From: Sphingomonas paucimobilis NBRC 13935
Lineage (GTDB): Bacteria > Pseudomonadota > Alphaproteobacteria > Sphingomonadales > Sphingomonadaceae
Assembly: GCF_000739895.2 (NCBI RefSeq)
Contig: NZ_BBJS01000007.1
Coordinates: forward strand, 140,860-204,859
Reading direction: 5' to 3'
Length of the DNA stretch: 64,000 nt
The position numbers and the translations under genes are program-made. Under the pieces are notes generated by a model, which did not search any database, was not told where the DNA came from, and saw only the letters and a list, made by a program, of their open reading frames with translations. Numbering within the stretch: position 1 is the first letter of the stretch; each line of letters begins with the position of its first letter. This document shows positions 54,401 through 61,976 of this stretch, in pieces.

Positions 54401-57037
54401 CGAGATATTGCCGGCGGCATCCGCCTGGGTCAGCGTCAGCAACTGGCCGTTGGTCAGCGGCGGGGTCAGCGTCACCGTGAAGCTGCCATCCGCCCCCACC
54501 GGCACGGTCGCGAGCACGATGCCGACCGGATCGGTGACAGTCACCGTCGCGCCGATCTCGCCGGTACCGGTCAGGGTCGTGCCGTCCACCGAGACGGCGG
54601 CGACCGGTGCGCCCGGCGGTGTCTGGTCGAGGGCGGTGACGGTCGTCGAGGGCGAGATATTGCCGATGGCATCCGCCTGCGACACCGAGAGGACCTGGCT
54701 GTCGAGCTGCGGCGTCGACAGGACCACCGCATAGGTGCCGTTGGCCGCGACCAGCGCGGTGCCCAGTATAGTGCCATCAGCTGCCCGCACGGTGACGGTC
54801 GCGCCGGCCTCACCGGTGCCCGACACGATCGTGCCCGTCGCATCCAGCGATGCGGCCGGTATCGTTGGCGCGGTGATGTCGGGGGCGGGCGCGGTCGAGG
54901 TCGGCGAGTCGTTGCCGCCGGCATCGGTCAGGATCGCGCTTAGCGTGCCGCCATTGGCCTGTGCCGGTGCGAGCGGGACGGTGAACGTCCCATCCGCAGC
55001 GACCACAGTCGTGCCGATCACGGTGCCGGCGGGGTCGCGGATGGTGACGGTTGCGCCCGCCTCGCCGTTGCCGCTGGCTTCGGTGCCGGTTGCGTTGATG
55101 GTGAACAGCGGCGCATTGGGTGCGGTGATGTCGGGCGCCAGGACCGGCGTCGGGGCCGAGAGATTGCCGGCCACGTCGCTCTGCGTGACGGTCAGCGTCT
55201 CGCCATTGGCCTGGGGTGGGTTGATCGCCACCGCATAGTCGCCATTGATACCCGCTGTGACGGTGCCGATGACGGTGCCGGCGGGATCGCGCACGGTGAC
55301 GATGGCGCCGGCCTCCGCCTGCCCGCTGACAACCGTGCCGGTGCCATCGATGATCGCGGTCGGTGCGGTGGGCGCGCTGGTGTCGAGCGCCGTCAGGCCG
55401 AGGGCGGGCGAGACATTGCCCGCCGCATCGCTCTGCTCGACCGACAGCGTCTCGCCATTAATCTGTGCCGTGGCGAGCGGGACGGTGAAGCTGCCATCGG
55501 CGGCGACGGTGGCGGTTCCGAGCACGCTGCCATCGGCCGCCCGCACGGTGACGGTCGCGCCGGCCTCGCCGATACCGGTGACGCTGGTCCCGCCCGCCGC
55601 CAGCGCCGCGAGGGGCGCGAGGGGTGCCGTCAGGTCGGGGGCGACGGGGTTCACGGGCGCGGAGGCGTTGCCGGTCGCATCGGCCTGGACGACCTGCAGG
55701 ATTTCGCCGTTGAGCTGGGCCGGGGTAAGGATCGCGGCATAGCTGCCATCGACGGCGACGGTCGCGGTGCCGATCGCGGTGCCGGCGGGATCGCGGATGG
55801 TGACGATCGCCCCGGGCTCGCCGGTCCCGGTCATCACGCTGCCATCGGCGCTGATCGTGGCGGTCAGGCCGATCGGTGCTGTGATGTCGGGTGCGGCGAT
55901 AATGGTGCCGGGCGAGACATTGCCCGCGACATCGGCCTGCACGAGGGTCAGTGTCTCGCCATTGGCCTGCGGCGTGGCGAGCGGGACGGTGAAGCTGCCA
56001 TCGGCGCCCACGATCGCGGTGCCGAGCACGGTGCCATCCGCAGCACGCACGGTAACGGTCGCACCTGCCTCTCCAGTGCCGGTCAGCGTCGCGCCGGCAT
56101 CGATGACCAAGCCGGTGGGGGCGGGCGGCGCGGTCAGATCGGGGGCGGTGAGCGGCACGGGCGCCGACACATTGCCGGCCGCGTCCGCCTGGACCACGGT
56201 CAGCGGCTCGGAGTCGATCTGCGCCGGGGTCAACTGCACCATGTAGATGCCATTGGCATCGACGACAGCGGTGCCGAGCGTCGCGCCGTTCGTGTCGCGC
56301 ACGGTGACGATCGCCCCTTCCTCACCGGTGCCGGTGACCATCGCGCCATCGCCGCTGATCCCGGCGGTCAGCCCGGTCGGTGCGGTGACGTCGGGTGCGA
56401 TGACCGTGACATTGGCGGAGACATTGCCGGCCGGGTCGGTCTGGGTGAATTGCAGGATCTCGCCATTGGCCTGGGCGGGTGACAAGGGGACCGCGAAGCT
56501 GCCATCGGCGGCGACCACAGCGGAGCCCAAAACGGTGCCGTCAGCGGCGCGGACGGTGACCGTCGCTCCCGCTTCACCGGTACCGCTCAGCGTCGCGCCG
56601 GCATCGATGACCGCACCGGTGGGAGCCAGCGGCGCGGTCAGATCGGGGGCGGTGAGCGGCACGGGCGCCGACACATTGCCCGCCGCATCCGCCTGCACCA
56701 CGGTCAGGGATTGGGAGCCGACCTGCGGCGTCGTCAACTGGACGCTGTAGATGCCGTTGGTCGCAACTACGGCGGTGCCCAGCGATGCGCCATTGGCATC
56801 ACGGACGGTCACGGTCGCACCAGCCTCGCCCGTGCCGGTGACGATGCTGCCGTCGCCGCTGATCGCCGCGACCAGCCCGGTCGGTGCGGTGATATCGGGA
56901 GCGATGATCGAGACGATGGGCGAGACATTGCCCGCCGCGTCGGTCTGGGTGAATTGCAGGGTCTCGCCATTGGCCTGGAGTGGCGTCAGCGGGACGGCAA
57001 AGCTTCCATCCGCCCCGACCGTCGCGGCGCCGAGCAC
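48419..57037 (-). CDS. Giant Ig-repeat adhesin (BapA/LapF type), C-terminal part after a frameshift
   Basis: An open frame of 2872 codons that continues the protein begun at 61635 in another frame. It contains 26 complete Ig-like repeats of about 84 residues (typical: APDITAP, GTGEAGATVTVRD, GTAVVAANGTY, QADAAGNVS) plus one partial. The C-terminal ~600 residues differ: a region beginning FDISAFDNTAIALVDLNPVQ, and two VCBS/cadherin-like domains around GTLIIDRDGSYTYTPNANA and GQLTINETGGYTYTPVGV. The end is an acidic tail without RTX repeats, probably carrying the type I secretion signal (DPLAYLTVSVDPEQEKMSTMHIM in outline). The first start codon in this frame lies inside a repeat and has no ribosome site, so by itself this part is not a natural gene. 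As in BapA and LapF, this end should be exported first. Confidence 0.85.
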   Translation of the reverse strand: MLGAATVGADGSFAVPLTPLQANGETLQFTQTDAAGNVSPIVSIIAPDITAPTGLVAAISGDGSIVTGTGEAGATVTVRDANGASLGTAVVATNGIYSVQLTTPQVGSQSLTVVQADAAGNVSAPVPLTAPDLTAPLAPTGAVIDAGATLSGTGEAGATVTVRAADGTVLGSAVVAADGSFAVPLSPAQANGEILQFTQTDPAGNVSANVTVIAPDVTAPTGLTAGISGDGAMVTGTGEEGAIVTVRDTNGATLGTAVVDANGIYMVQLTPAQIDSEPLTVVQADAAGNVSAPVPLTAPDLTAPPAPTGLVIDAGATLTGTGEAGATVTVRAADGTVLGTAIVGADGSFTVPLATPQANGETLTLVQADVAGNVSPGTIIAAPDITAPIGLTATISADGSVMTGTGEPGAIVTIRDPAGTAIGTATVAVDGSYAAILTPAQLNGEILQVVQADATGNASAPVNPVAPDLTAPLAPLAALAAGGTSVTGIGEAGATVTVRAADGSVLGTATVAADGSFTVPLATAQINGETLSVEQSDAAGNVSPALGLTALDTSAPTAPTAIIDGTGTVVSGQAEAGAIVTVRDPAGTVIGTVTAGINGDYAVAINPPQANGETLTVTQSDVAGNLSAPTPVLAPDITAPNAPLFTINATGTEASGNGEAGATVTIRDPAGTVIGTTVVAADGTFTVPLAPAQANGGTLSAILTDAGGNDSPTSTAPAPDITAPTIPAASLDATGTIVSGTGEAGATVTVRAADGTILGTALVAANGTYAVVLSTPQLDSQVLSVSQADAIGNISPSTTVTALDQTPPGAPVAAVSVDGTTLTGTGEIGATVTVTDPVGIVLATVPVGADGSFTVTLTPPLTNGQLLTLTQADAAGNISVPGNAAAPDLIPNDTPGAPTAAVAVDGGSVSGTGLAGTTITVRDATGTVIGTTIVAGDGSYTALLTTPQLNGETVRVTQTDAEGDVSPPAIAIAPDLTPPAAPTATIDATGTVVSGLGEAGATLTVTGVGGTVLGTTTVLANGSYAVVLNTAQTNGEPLTVIQADGAGNASPSAAVTAPDLTAPLAPAGIVSADGTTLTGTGEAGATVTISDAAGNAIGTALVAADGSFTATLTPAQANGELLTLTQADAAGNVSPIAQALAPDITAPVGLTAAINGAGTLVTGTGEAGAIVTIRDDVGTVLGTAIVAANGTYAALLTPAQINGELLSAIQVDSAGNAGTPAPVTAPDLTAPLAPAGTVSVDGTTLTGTGEAGATVTIRAVDGTVLGTALVAADGSFTAALTPAQANGEVLTLTQADAAGNVSPIAQAIAPDFTLPVGLTAAINGAGTLVTGTGEAGATVTIRDAGGTVLGTAVVAANGTYAAVLTTPQIAGQALTATQADPAGNVGAPAPITAPDLTAPLAPAGTVSADGTTITGTGEAGATVTIRAVDGTILGTAVVAGDGSFTAALNPAQANGELLSLTQADAAGNVSPIGQATAPDITVPVGLTAAINGAGTLITGTGEAGATVTIRDAAGIVLGTAVVAANGTYAAALTTPQINGQALTATQADAAGNVGAPAPITAPDLLAPLAPIGTISADGTTLIGTGEPGATVTIRSAGGAVLGTAVVAADGSFTAALSPVQANGQIVSLTQADASGNVSGVAQATAPDITAPIGLTAAINGAGTLVTGSGEAGATVTIRDAGGAILGTAVVAANGTYAAVLTTPQINGQALIATQADAAGNVGASAPITAPDLVAPLAPIGTISADGTTLIGTGEPGATVTIRSAGGTVLGTAVVAADGSFAAPLSPAQANGQIVSLTQADASGNVSGEAQATAPDITAPVGLTAAINGAGTLIAGTGEAGATVIIRDAGGAILGTTVVAANGTYSAVLTTPQLNSQTLTVTQADAAGNVSAPATVVAPDLTAPLAPVGIVAANGTAISGTGEAGATVTIRAVDGTVLGTALVAANGTFTAPLSPAQANGQIVSLTQADAAGNVSPIGQATAPDITAPIGLTSTINGIGTIVTGTGEAGATVTVRDPLGNVIGTAIVGANGSYSAALTTPQANGQLLQVTQADAAGNASLPNAVRAPDITPPAAPIGVVNGTGTVVTGTGEAGATVRIFDPLGQLVGTAVVAGNGSFSATLTIPQANGQVLTLSQTDAAGNASGTVAVNAPDITPPAAPTAVIDPTGSVITGSGEPGARIEVRNAAGTLIGTGTVTAGGLYAVTLTSPQVAGQALGVGARDAAGNLSASTAVTAPFDISAFDNTAIALVDLNPVQTNQNVGTANYTALVSLGAVNLDAQVLAVPNVQFTVQPGHTLATTFTYDATVNVGVASGYSVVIQRFNGTNWVAVNGGGNSSLLQVGLLNGDLVATANLAPGQYRAFVTFDNTAGVGLLGSLNVRGVDSDFTDVASAVPAPVSGNVITDAGPTGQIDVVSPQTRVESVTLNGVTTQVAVDDTVVTGQWGTLIIDRDGSYTYTPNANAASIGKVDSFTYTLLDASDNERESARLTISIGSPDITGAPIAVNDTAIAAASFTPVVVNRAAAVDTFFSTPAVPLLGAPQTTRVNDSFTVDANSTSTVTLSAVTASTLSVLPSYTVTVTNSAGAVVGTASGTAVAGVGGLVGSGISVTMSNLPSGTYNYTVVGTNGAPLRLDTNVYVAETVTRLNEFNLTGTTPVSGQLTANDTLGSPFIGIKVLTGTGFQEIGDTPITLNGAHGQLTINETGGYTYTPVGVTYAATDPIDSFTYQLIQPDGQFSTARLDVAVNINNGVAPVFPTATITALSADSALHLDADVVPMTLSADHMAPADTPATDQADARLALSLMEGQGSIEDVLGHYLDAHQTTADVTTANDNVGVTATVTDINSTVPIMDDPLAYLTVSVDPEQEKMSTMHIM

Positions 57038-60000
57038 CGTGCCGTCAGCGGCGCGGACGGTGACCGTCGCACCCGCTTCGCCGGTACCATTCAGCGTCGC
57101 GCCGGCATCGATGACCGCACCGGTGGGGGCCAGCGGCGCGGTGAGATCGGGGCGGTGAGCGGCACGGGTGCGGACACATTGCCGGCCGCGTCCGCCTGCA
57201 CCACGGTCAGGGCTTCGGAGTCGATCTGCGCCGTGGTCAATGGGACGCTATAGGTGCCATCGGCCGCGACCACCGCGGTGCCCAGCGATGCGCCATTGGC
57301 ATCCCGAACGGTCACGGTGGCGCCAGCCTCGCCCGTGCCGGTGACGATGCTGCCATCGCCGCTGATCGCCGCGACCAGCCCGGTCGGGGCGGTGATGTCG
57401 GGGGCGGTGAGCGTCGCCGCAGGCGAGCTGTTACCGCCGCGATCGGTCTGATCGATCGACAGCGTCTCGCCATTGGCCTGGGCCGGGGTGAGCGCCGCCG
57501 AGAAGCTGCCGTCCGCAGCGACCACCGCGGTGCCGATCGGCGTGCCATCGGCCGCGCGGATAGTGACCGTGGCGAAGGGTTCGCCGGTGCCGGTGACGGT
57601 CGCGCCGTCGACCGAGATCGCTGCGATCGGTGCGTCGGGGGCTGTCACATCCGGAGCGCTGACGGTGGCGGGTTGCGAGACATTGCCCGCCGCATCCGCC
57701 TGCGTCGCGCTCAGCGTCTGGCCGTTCACTTGGGGCGGGGTGAGCGTCAGGGTGAAGCTGGTGTCCGCATCGACCACGGCGGTGCCGAGCAGCGTGCCAT
57801 TGGCATCGACGATCCGCACCGTCGCACCGGGCTCGCCATTGCCGAACACGGAGGCGCCATCCGCCGCCAGCGTCGCCGTCGGCGCGGCGGGAGCCGTGAT
57901 ATCCGGCGCTGTGACCGAGATCGCAGGCGAGATATTGCCCGCCGCGTCCGTCTGGGTGGCGGTCAGCGCCTCGCCATTGGCCTGGGGGGTGGCGAGCGTC
58001 ACGCTATAGCTGCCGTCCGCCGCGACGACCGTGGAGGCCAGCAGGCTGCCATCGGCAGCACGGATTTCAACCGTGGCGCCGGCTTCGCCGGTACCCGAAA
58101 CGCTGGTGCCATCCGCACTGACGGCAAGAGACGGCGCCGTCGGGGCGACGAGATCGGGCGTCGTCGCGCTGGTCGCGGGGGAGACATTGCCGGTGGCGTC
58201 GGTCTGGGTAACCGTCAGCGGCCGTCCATCGGCGATGCCCGCAGGCAGGGCGATGCTGTAGCTGCCCTCCGCCGCGACCGTGGCGGTGCCGATCGGCTGG
58301 CCATCGGCGTCGGTGACCTGCACGGTCGCGCCGGCCTCACCCGTGCCGGTCAGGGTGGCACCGTCGGCGCTGACCGTTGCAACCGGTGCGGCGGGGGCCG
58401 TGGTATCCGGTGCGGTGATCGAGGTGGTGGGGGAGGCATTGCCGGCCGCGTCGGTCTGCGTGACGGTCAAGGTCTCGCCATTGGCCTGCGGGCCGGTCAG
58501 CTTGGCGCTGTAGCTGCCGTCGCCGGCCACCGTCGCAGAACCGAGGAGCGAGCCGTCCGCTGCGCGAATTTCGACCGTCGCGCCGGCCTCGCCGGTGCCG
58601 GACAGTGTCAGGCCATCGGCGCCGAGTATGGCCGTGGGCGCGGTGGGCGCGACGAGATCGGGCGTCGCGGCGCTGGTCGCGGGCGACACATTGCCGGCGG
58701 CATCGGCCTGGGTGACGGTCAGCGGCCGCCCATCGGCCGTACCGGTGGGCAGAGCGATCGTGTAGCTGCCATCCGCGCCGACCGTGGCGGTGCCGATCGG
58801 CTGGCCGCCGGCGTTGGTGACCTGGACGGTCGCGCCCGCTTCGCCGGTACCGGTCAGCGTCGTGCCGTCCGCGCTGACCGTCGCAACCGGTGCGCCGGGG
58901 GCGGTCGTGTCTGTGGTCGTGGCGGTCGTCGGGGGGGAGACGTTGCCGGCCGCGTCGGCCTGGGTGACGGTCAGGACTTGGCCATCGGCCGTACCGGCGG
59001 GGAGCGTGACGCTATACGTGCCGTCCGTCGCCACCGTGGCCGTGCCCAGCGGCTGGCCGTTGGCATCGGAAACCTGAACCGTGGCGCCGGGTTCCCCGGT
59101 CCCGGTCAGGACCGTGCCGTCGGCATTGAGTGCGGCGGTGGGGGCTGCGGGTGCGACAAGGTCCGGGGTCGCGGCGCTGGTCGCGGGCGAGACATTGCCG
59201 GCGGTATCGGTCTGGGTGACGGTCAGCGGCCGCCCGTCGGCCGTGCCGGTGGGCAGAGCGATCGTGTAGCTGCCATCCGCGCCGACCGTGGCGGTGCCGA
59301 TCGGCTGGCCGCCGGCGTTGGTGACCTGGACGGTCGCGCCCGCTTCGCCGGTACCGGTCAGCGTCGTGCCGTCCGTACTGACCGTCGCGACGGGCGCGGT
59401 GGGGGCGGTGGTGTCGGGCGCGGTGACCGTCGTGGCGGGGGAGGCGTTGCCGGCGGCATCGCTCTGGGTCACGGTCAGGCTGCCGCCCGCCGTCTGTGGT
59501 GTCGTCAGCGGCAGGGTGTAGTTGCCCTGGGCATCGACCACGGCGGTGCCGACGATCTGGCCGGCCGGATCGCGCACCGTGACGGTCGCACCGGGCTCGC
59601 CGGTGCCCGTGACGGTGCTGCCTTGTGCGTCGATGGCGGCACTGGGGGCGGCTGGCGCGGTCGTGTCGCCCGCGGTCAGCGTTGTGTCAGGCGAGGCATT
59701 GCCGGCCGCGTCGACCTGATCGACGGTCAGCGTCTGGCCATTGGTCAGCGCGGGCGTCAGCGGCACGGAGAAGCCGCCATCGGCGCCGACCGTGGCGGTG
59801 CCGAGAGTCTGTCCATTCGCGCCGACGACCCGCACGGTGGCACCGGGTTCGCCGGTGCCGGTCACGACCGTGCCGTCACCGGCGAGCGTCGCGACCGGCG
59901 TCGCCGGCGCGGTGATGTCGGGGGCCAGCAGCGAAATGGTCGGTGACGACAGCCCCTGCGCATTGGTCTGAAGCACGCTCAGCGTCTCGCCATTGGCCTG

Positions 60001-61195
60001 GGCGGGCGAGAGGGTGAGGGTGTAACTGCCATCCGCACCGACCAGCGCATTGCCGATTACCTGGCCGGCGGGATCACGCACGCTGACGGTCGCTCCCGGG
60101 TCGCCGGAGCCGACGACACTGGTGCCGTCCGCGCTGATCGTCGCAGTGGGCGCCGTCGGTGCCTCCAGGTCCGAGACGATGATGGTCGCTTCCGGCGAGA
60201 CATTGCCCGCCGCATCGGTCAGCGTCGCCATCAGCATCGTGCCCTCGGCCTGCGGCGTCGCGAGCGTCAGCGTATAGCCGCCCTGCGCATCGACCACGGC
60301 GGTGCCCAGCACGGTTCCCGCGCTGTCACGGATGGTCAGGGTCGTGCCTGGTTCGCCGATACCGGTAATGGTGACGCCATCGGCCCCGATCGTGGCGGTG
60401 GGCGCGGCCGGTGGGGTGATGTCCGGCGCGGTAAGCGGCGTCGCCGGCGAGGGATTGCCCGCCGCGTCGCTCTGCGTGACGGTCAGCGCTTCGCCATTGG
60501 CCTGCGGCGTGTCCAGCGCCAGCGTGTAATTGCCTTGCGCATCGACGGTGGTGCTGCCCAGCACCACGCCAGCGCCGTCGCGCACGCTGACCGTCGCGCC
60601 GGGTTCGCCGGTGCCGGAGATGCTGGTGCCTTCATCGTCGATCGTGGCGGTGGGAGCGGTCGGCGGGGTCAGATCGGGGGCGGCCACGCTGGCGGCGGGG
60701 GAGGCGTTGCCGGCGGCATCGCTCTGCGTCACGGTCAGCGTGCCGCCATTGGCCTGCGCCGTGGTCAGGGTCAGTGTGTAATTGCCCTGTGCGTCGACCG
60801 TCGCGGTACCGAGCACCTGGCCGGCCGCGTTGCGCACGGTCACCGTCGCGCCGGGTTCGCCGGTACCGGTGATGGTCGTGCCCTGGCCGTTGATCGCGGC
60901 GGTGGGTACCGCGGGCGGAGTGATGTCGGGCGCGTTGATCGTGGTGGCGGGCGAGACATTGCCGGCCGCGTCGGTCTGGGTCACCGTGATCTGCTGGCCA
61001 TTGGCCTGGGGCGGATTCAGCGGCACGCTATAGCTGCCATCCGTGCCGACCGTGCCGGTGCCGAGCACCGAGCCGTTGCCGCCGATCACCCGGACCGTCG
61101 ACCCCGCTTCGCCGGTCCCCGTGACGACGCCGCCATTCGAGCCGAAAACCGCCGTCGGCCGTGCCGGGGCCTGGGTGTCGGGCGGGGTGGTGGGG
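50390..61195 (-). repeat. Tandem array of about 43 Ig-like repeats of ~252 bp
   Basis: Counting the APD(I/L/T)TAP boundaries gives 17 repeats before and around the frameshift and 26 after it. Between about 51.0 and 53.9 kb the copies alternate between two kinds (AAINGAGTLVTG and GTISADGTTL), so a 504-bp double unit recurs with few differences. This suggests recent duplication by recombination. More diverged copies lie towards both ends. Confidence 0.85.
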
Positions 61196-61635
61196 ATCTG
61201 TGCCTCGCCATCATTGCCGCCGCTCGCCACGGCCGCGATCAGGCCGCCCGCGCCCGCCACGCCCAGGATGGCGGGCAGGATGAAGGACGATCCGCCGGCC
61301 TGCGCGGCCTGTGCCGCCAGCAGGTCGTCGAGATTGGTCAGCGTGGTGAAGCGGCCCGCTCCGCTCGTCCCCGGATGCGCCAGCCACTGGCCGCCATTAT
61401 TCTCGCGCAGGACGAGGTCGCTGCCCAAACCCCGCTGGTCGACATAGAAATTGTCGATGCGGATGGTCTGGCCGTCGTTCAGGCGGATGACCAGGTCGTT
61501 GCCCTCCCGCTCCATGCTCGCCACCTGATCACGGTTAAGATCGAGGCGGACGACGCTGGGGGTCTCGAGATCGATGACATTGGCGGTCGTGTTGGTGATG
61601 GTGCCGGTTGCCTTGGCGATGATCTCGGTCTGCAT
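57091..61635 (-). CDS. Giant Ig-repeat adhesin (BapA/LapF type), N-terminal part, frame-shifted
   Basis: From ATG 61635 (GGGAGG 8 nt upstream). Residues 1-115 form a prefix domain like that of BapA/LapF adhesins (TANVIDLETPSVVRLDLNRDQV, LVIRLNDGQTIRIDNFYVD). A hydrophobic stretch (FILPAILGVAGAGGLIAAVASGG, ~118-140) follows, then 16 full Ig-like repeats and the start of the 17th. The frame shifts at 57149-57152, giving APISPRRWPPPV and a stop at 57091. Adding one G restores APDLTAP and joins the C-terminal part, for 4405 residues in all. The prefix is thought to hold the protein at the cell surface; no clear TAAG-type LapG cleavage site is seen. Transport would be by the TolC/ABC/HlyD genes next door. 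In this form the product lacks the secretion signal. Confidence 0.87.
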   Translation of the reverse strand: MQTEIIAKATGTITNTTANVIDLETPSVVRLDLNRDQVASMEREGNDLVIRLNDGQTIRIDNFYVDQRGLGSDLVLRENNGGQWLAHPGTSGAGRFTTLTNLDDLLAAQAAQAGGSSFILPAILGVAGAGGLIAAVASGGNDGEAQIPTTPPDTQAPARPTAVFGSNGGVVTGTGEAGSTVRVIGGNGSVLGTGTVGTDGSYSVPLNPPQANGQQITVTQTDAAGNVSPATTINAPDITPPAVPTAAINGQGTTITGTGEPGATVTVRNAAGQVLGTATVDAQGNYTLTLTTAQANGGTLTVTQSDAAGNASPAASVAAPDLTPPTAPTATIDDEGTSISGTGEPGATVSVRDGAGVVLGSTTVDAQGNYTLALDTPQANGEALTVTQSDAAGNPSPATPLTAPDITPPAAPTATIGADGVTITGIGEPGTTLTIRDSAGTVLGTAVVDAQGGYTLTLATPQAEGTMLMATLTDAAGNVSPEATIIVSDLEAPTAPTATISADGTSVVGSGDPGATVSVRDPAGQVIGNALVGADGSYTLTLSPAQANGETLSVLQTNAQGLSSPTISLLAPDITAPATPVATLAGDGTVVTGTGEPGATVRVVGANGQTLGTATVGADGGFSVPLTPALTNGQTLTVDQVDAAGNASPDTTLTAGDTTAPAAPSAAIDAQGSTVTGTGEPGATVTVRDPAGQIVGTAVVDAQGNYTLPLTTPQTAGGSLTVTQSDAAGNASPATTVTAPDTTAPTAPVATVSTDGTTLTGTGEAGATVQVTNAGGQPIGTATVGADGSYTIALPTGTADGRPLTVTQTDTAGNVSPATSAATPDLVAPAAPTAALNADGTVLTGTGEPGATVQVSDANGQPLGTATVATDGTYSVTLPAGTADGQVLTVTQADAAGNVSPPTTATTTDTTAPGAPVATVSADGTTLTGTGEAGATVQVTNAGGQPIGTATVGADGSYTIALPTGTADGRPLTVTQADAAGNVSPATSAATPDLVAPTAPTAILGADGLTLSGTGEAGATVEIRAADGSLLGSATVAGDGSYSAKLTGPQANGETLTVTQTDAAGNASPTTSITAPDTTAPAAPVATVSADGATLTGTGEAGATVQVTDADGQPIGTATVAAEGSYSIALPAGIADGRPLTVTQTDATGNVSPATSATTPDLVAPTAPSLAVSADGTSVSGTGEAGATVEIRAADGSLLASTVVAADGSYSVTLATPQANGEALTATQTDAAGNISPAISVTAPDITAPAAPTATLAADGASVFGNGEPGATVRIVDANGTLLGTAVVDADTSFTLTLTPPQVNGQTLSATQADAAGNVSQPATVSAPDVTAPDAPIAAISVDGATVTGTGEPFATVTIRAADGTPIGTAVVAADGSFSAALTPAQANGETLSIDQTDRGGNSSPAATLTAPDITAPTGLVAAISGDGSIVTGTGEAGATVTVRDANGASLGTAVVAADGTYSVPLTTAQIDSEALTVVQADAAGNVSAPVPLTAPISPRRWPPPVRSSMPARR
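57149..57152. other. Frameshift site in the adhesin, G run of four instead of five
   Basis: The parallel positions in neighbouring repeats (for example 56141-56165 and 56641-56655) read ATCGGGGGCGG with five Gs; here only four are present. The sequence on both sides is otherwise nearly the same. This single loss accounts for the broken frame. Confidence 0.85.
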
Positions 61636-61667
61636 GGCGTGATCCTCCCTTTTCGCATGTCGCGTTG

Positions 61668-61699
61668 ACCGACAGCGTCCTGTCGGTTCGGGGGGGGGG
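61668..61699 (-). promoter_or_regulatory. G10 tract next to a hairpin in the adhesin leader
   Basis: A run of ten G (61690-61699, C on the coding strand) lies 55 nt before the adhesin start. Directly beside it ACCGACAG and CTGTCGGT (61668-61687) form an 8-bp stem with a 4-nt loop, followed by the GGGAGG ribosome site. Long homopolymers readily change length during replication and can switch promoter spacing or leader structure. The role here is inferred. Confidence 0.5.
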
Positions 61700-61976
61700 G
61701 TGCGGCCCCATGTCATGGCGCGCGGGTACGCAACCTCCCCGGTTCGTGGCATGCTAACCGGGTGGCTGCGCAGGGGGATGCCACCTGTCCGCTTTCGGAA
61801 CTGATTCAGATGGTTAACGCCGATCAGGTGCCGTGACGGAAAGAGTGATCCGCGCAGGCCGGGCCATCCGTCATCGCCTTGCCCCGCGTAAAAAAATTTA
61901 TCGCGGACCGAACCAATCGGTTCAGCTTGGCGTAGGATAGGATGGTGCACTAGGCGCGCATTTGCCGAGGGGCACC
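61700..61976. other. Divergent promoter region between adhesin and L,D-transpeptidase
   Basis: No gene is seen. An AT-rich stretch (AAAAAAATTTAT near 61889) and a small dyad, GAACC-AATC-GGTTC (61910-61923), lie near the transpeptidase side and may belong to its promoter. Confidence 0.4.

Noticed and set aside
57673..59946. Long plus-strand open frame (757 codons) opposite the adhesin, and similar ones at 50654-52126 and 53127-54734
   Set aside because: They are mirror frames of the GC-rich adhesin repeats; they show the repeat period and no domain, start site or natural composition of their own.
50390..61195. CRISPR-like or satellite array
   Set aside because: The period is about 252 bp and keeps a protein frame; repeats encode Ig-like domains and there are no short repeats with unique spacers.
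118..61635. LapG-type TAAG cleavage site in the adhesin prefix
   Set aside because: No TAAG or similar di-alanine site in the usual setting was seen between residues 90 and 150; QAAQAGG is not a convincing match.
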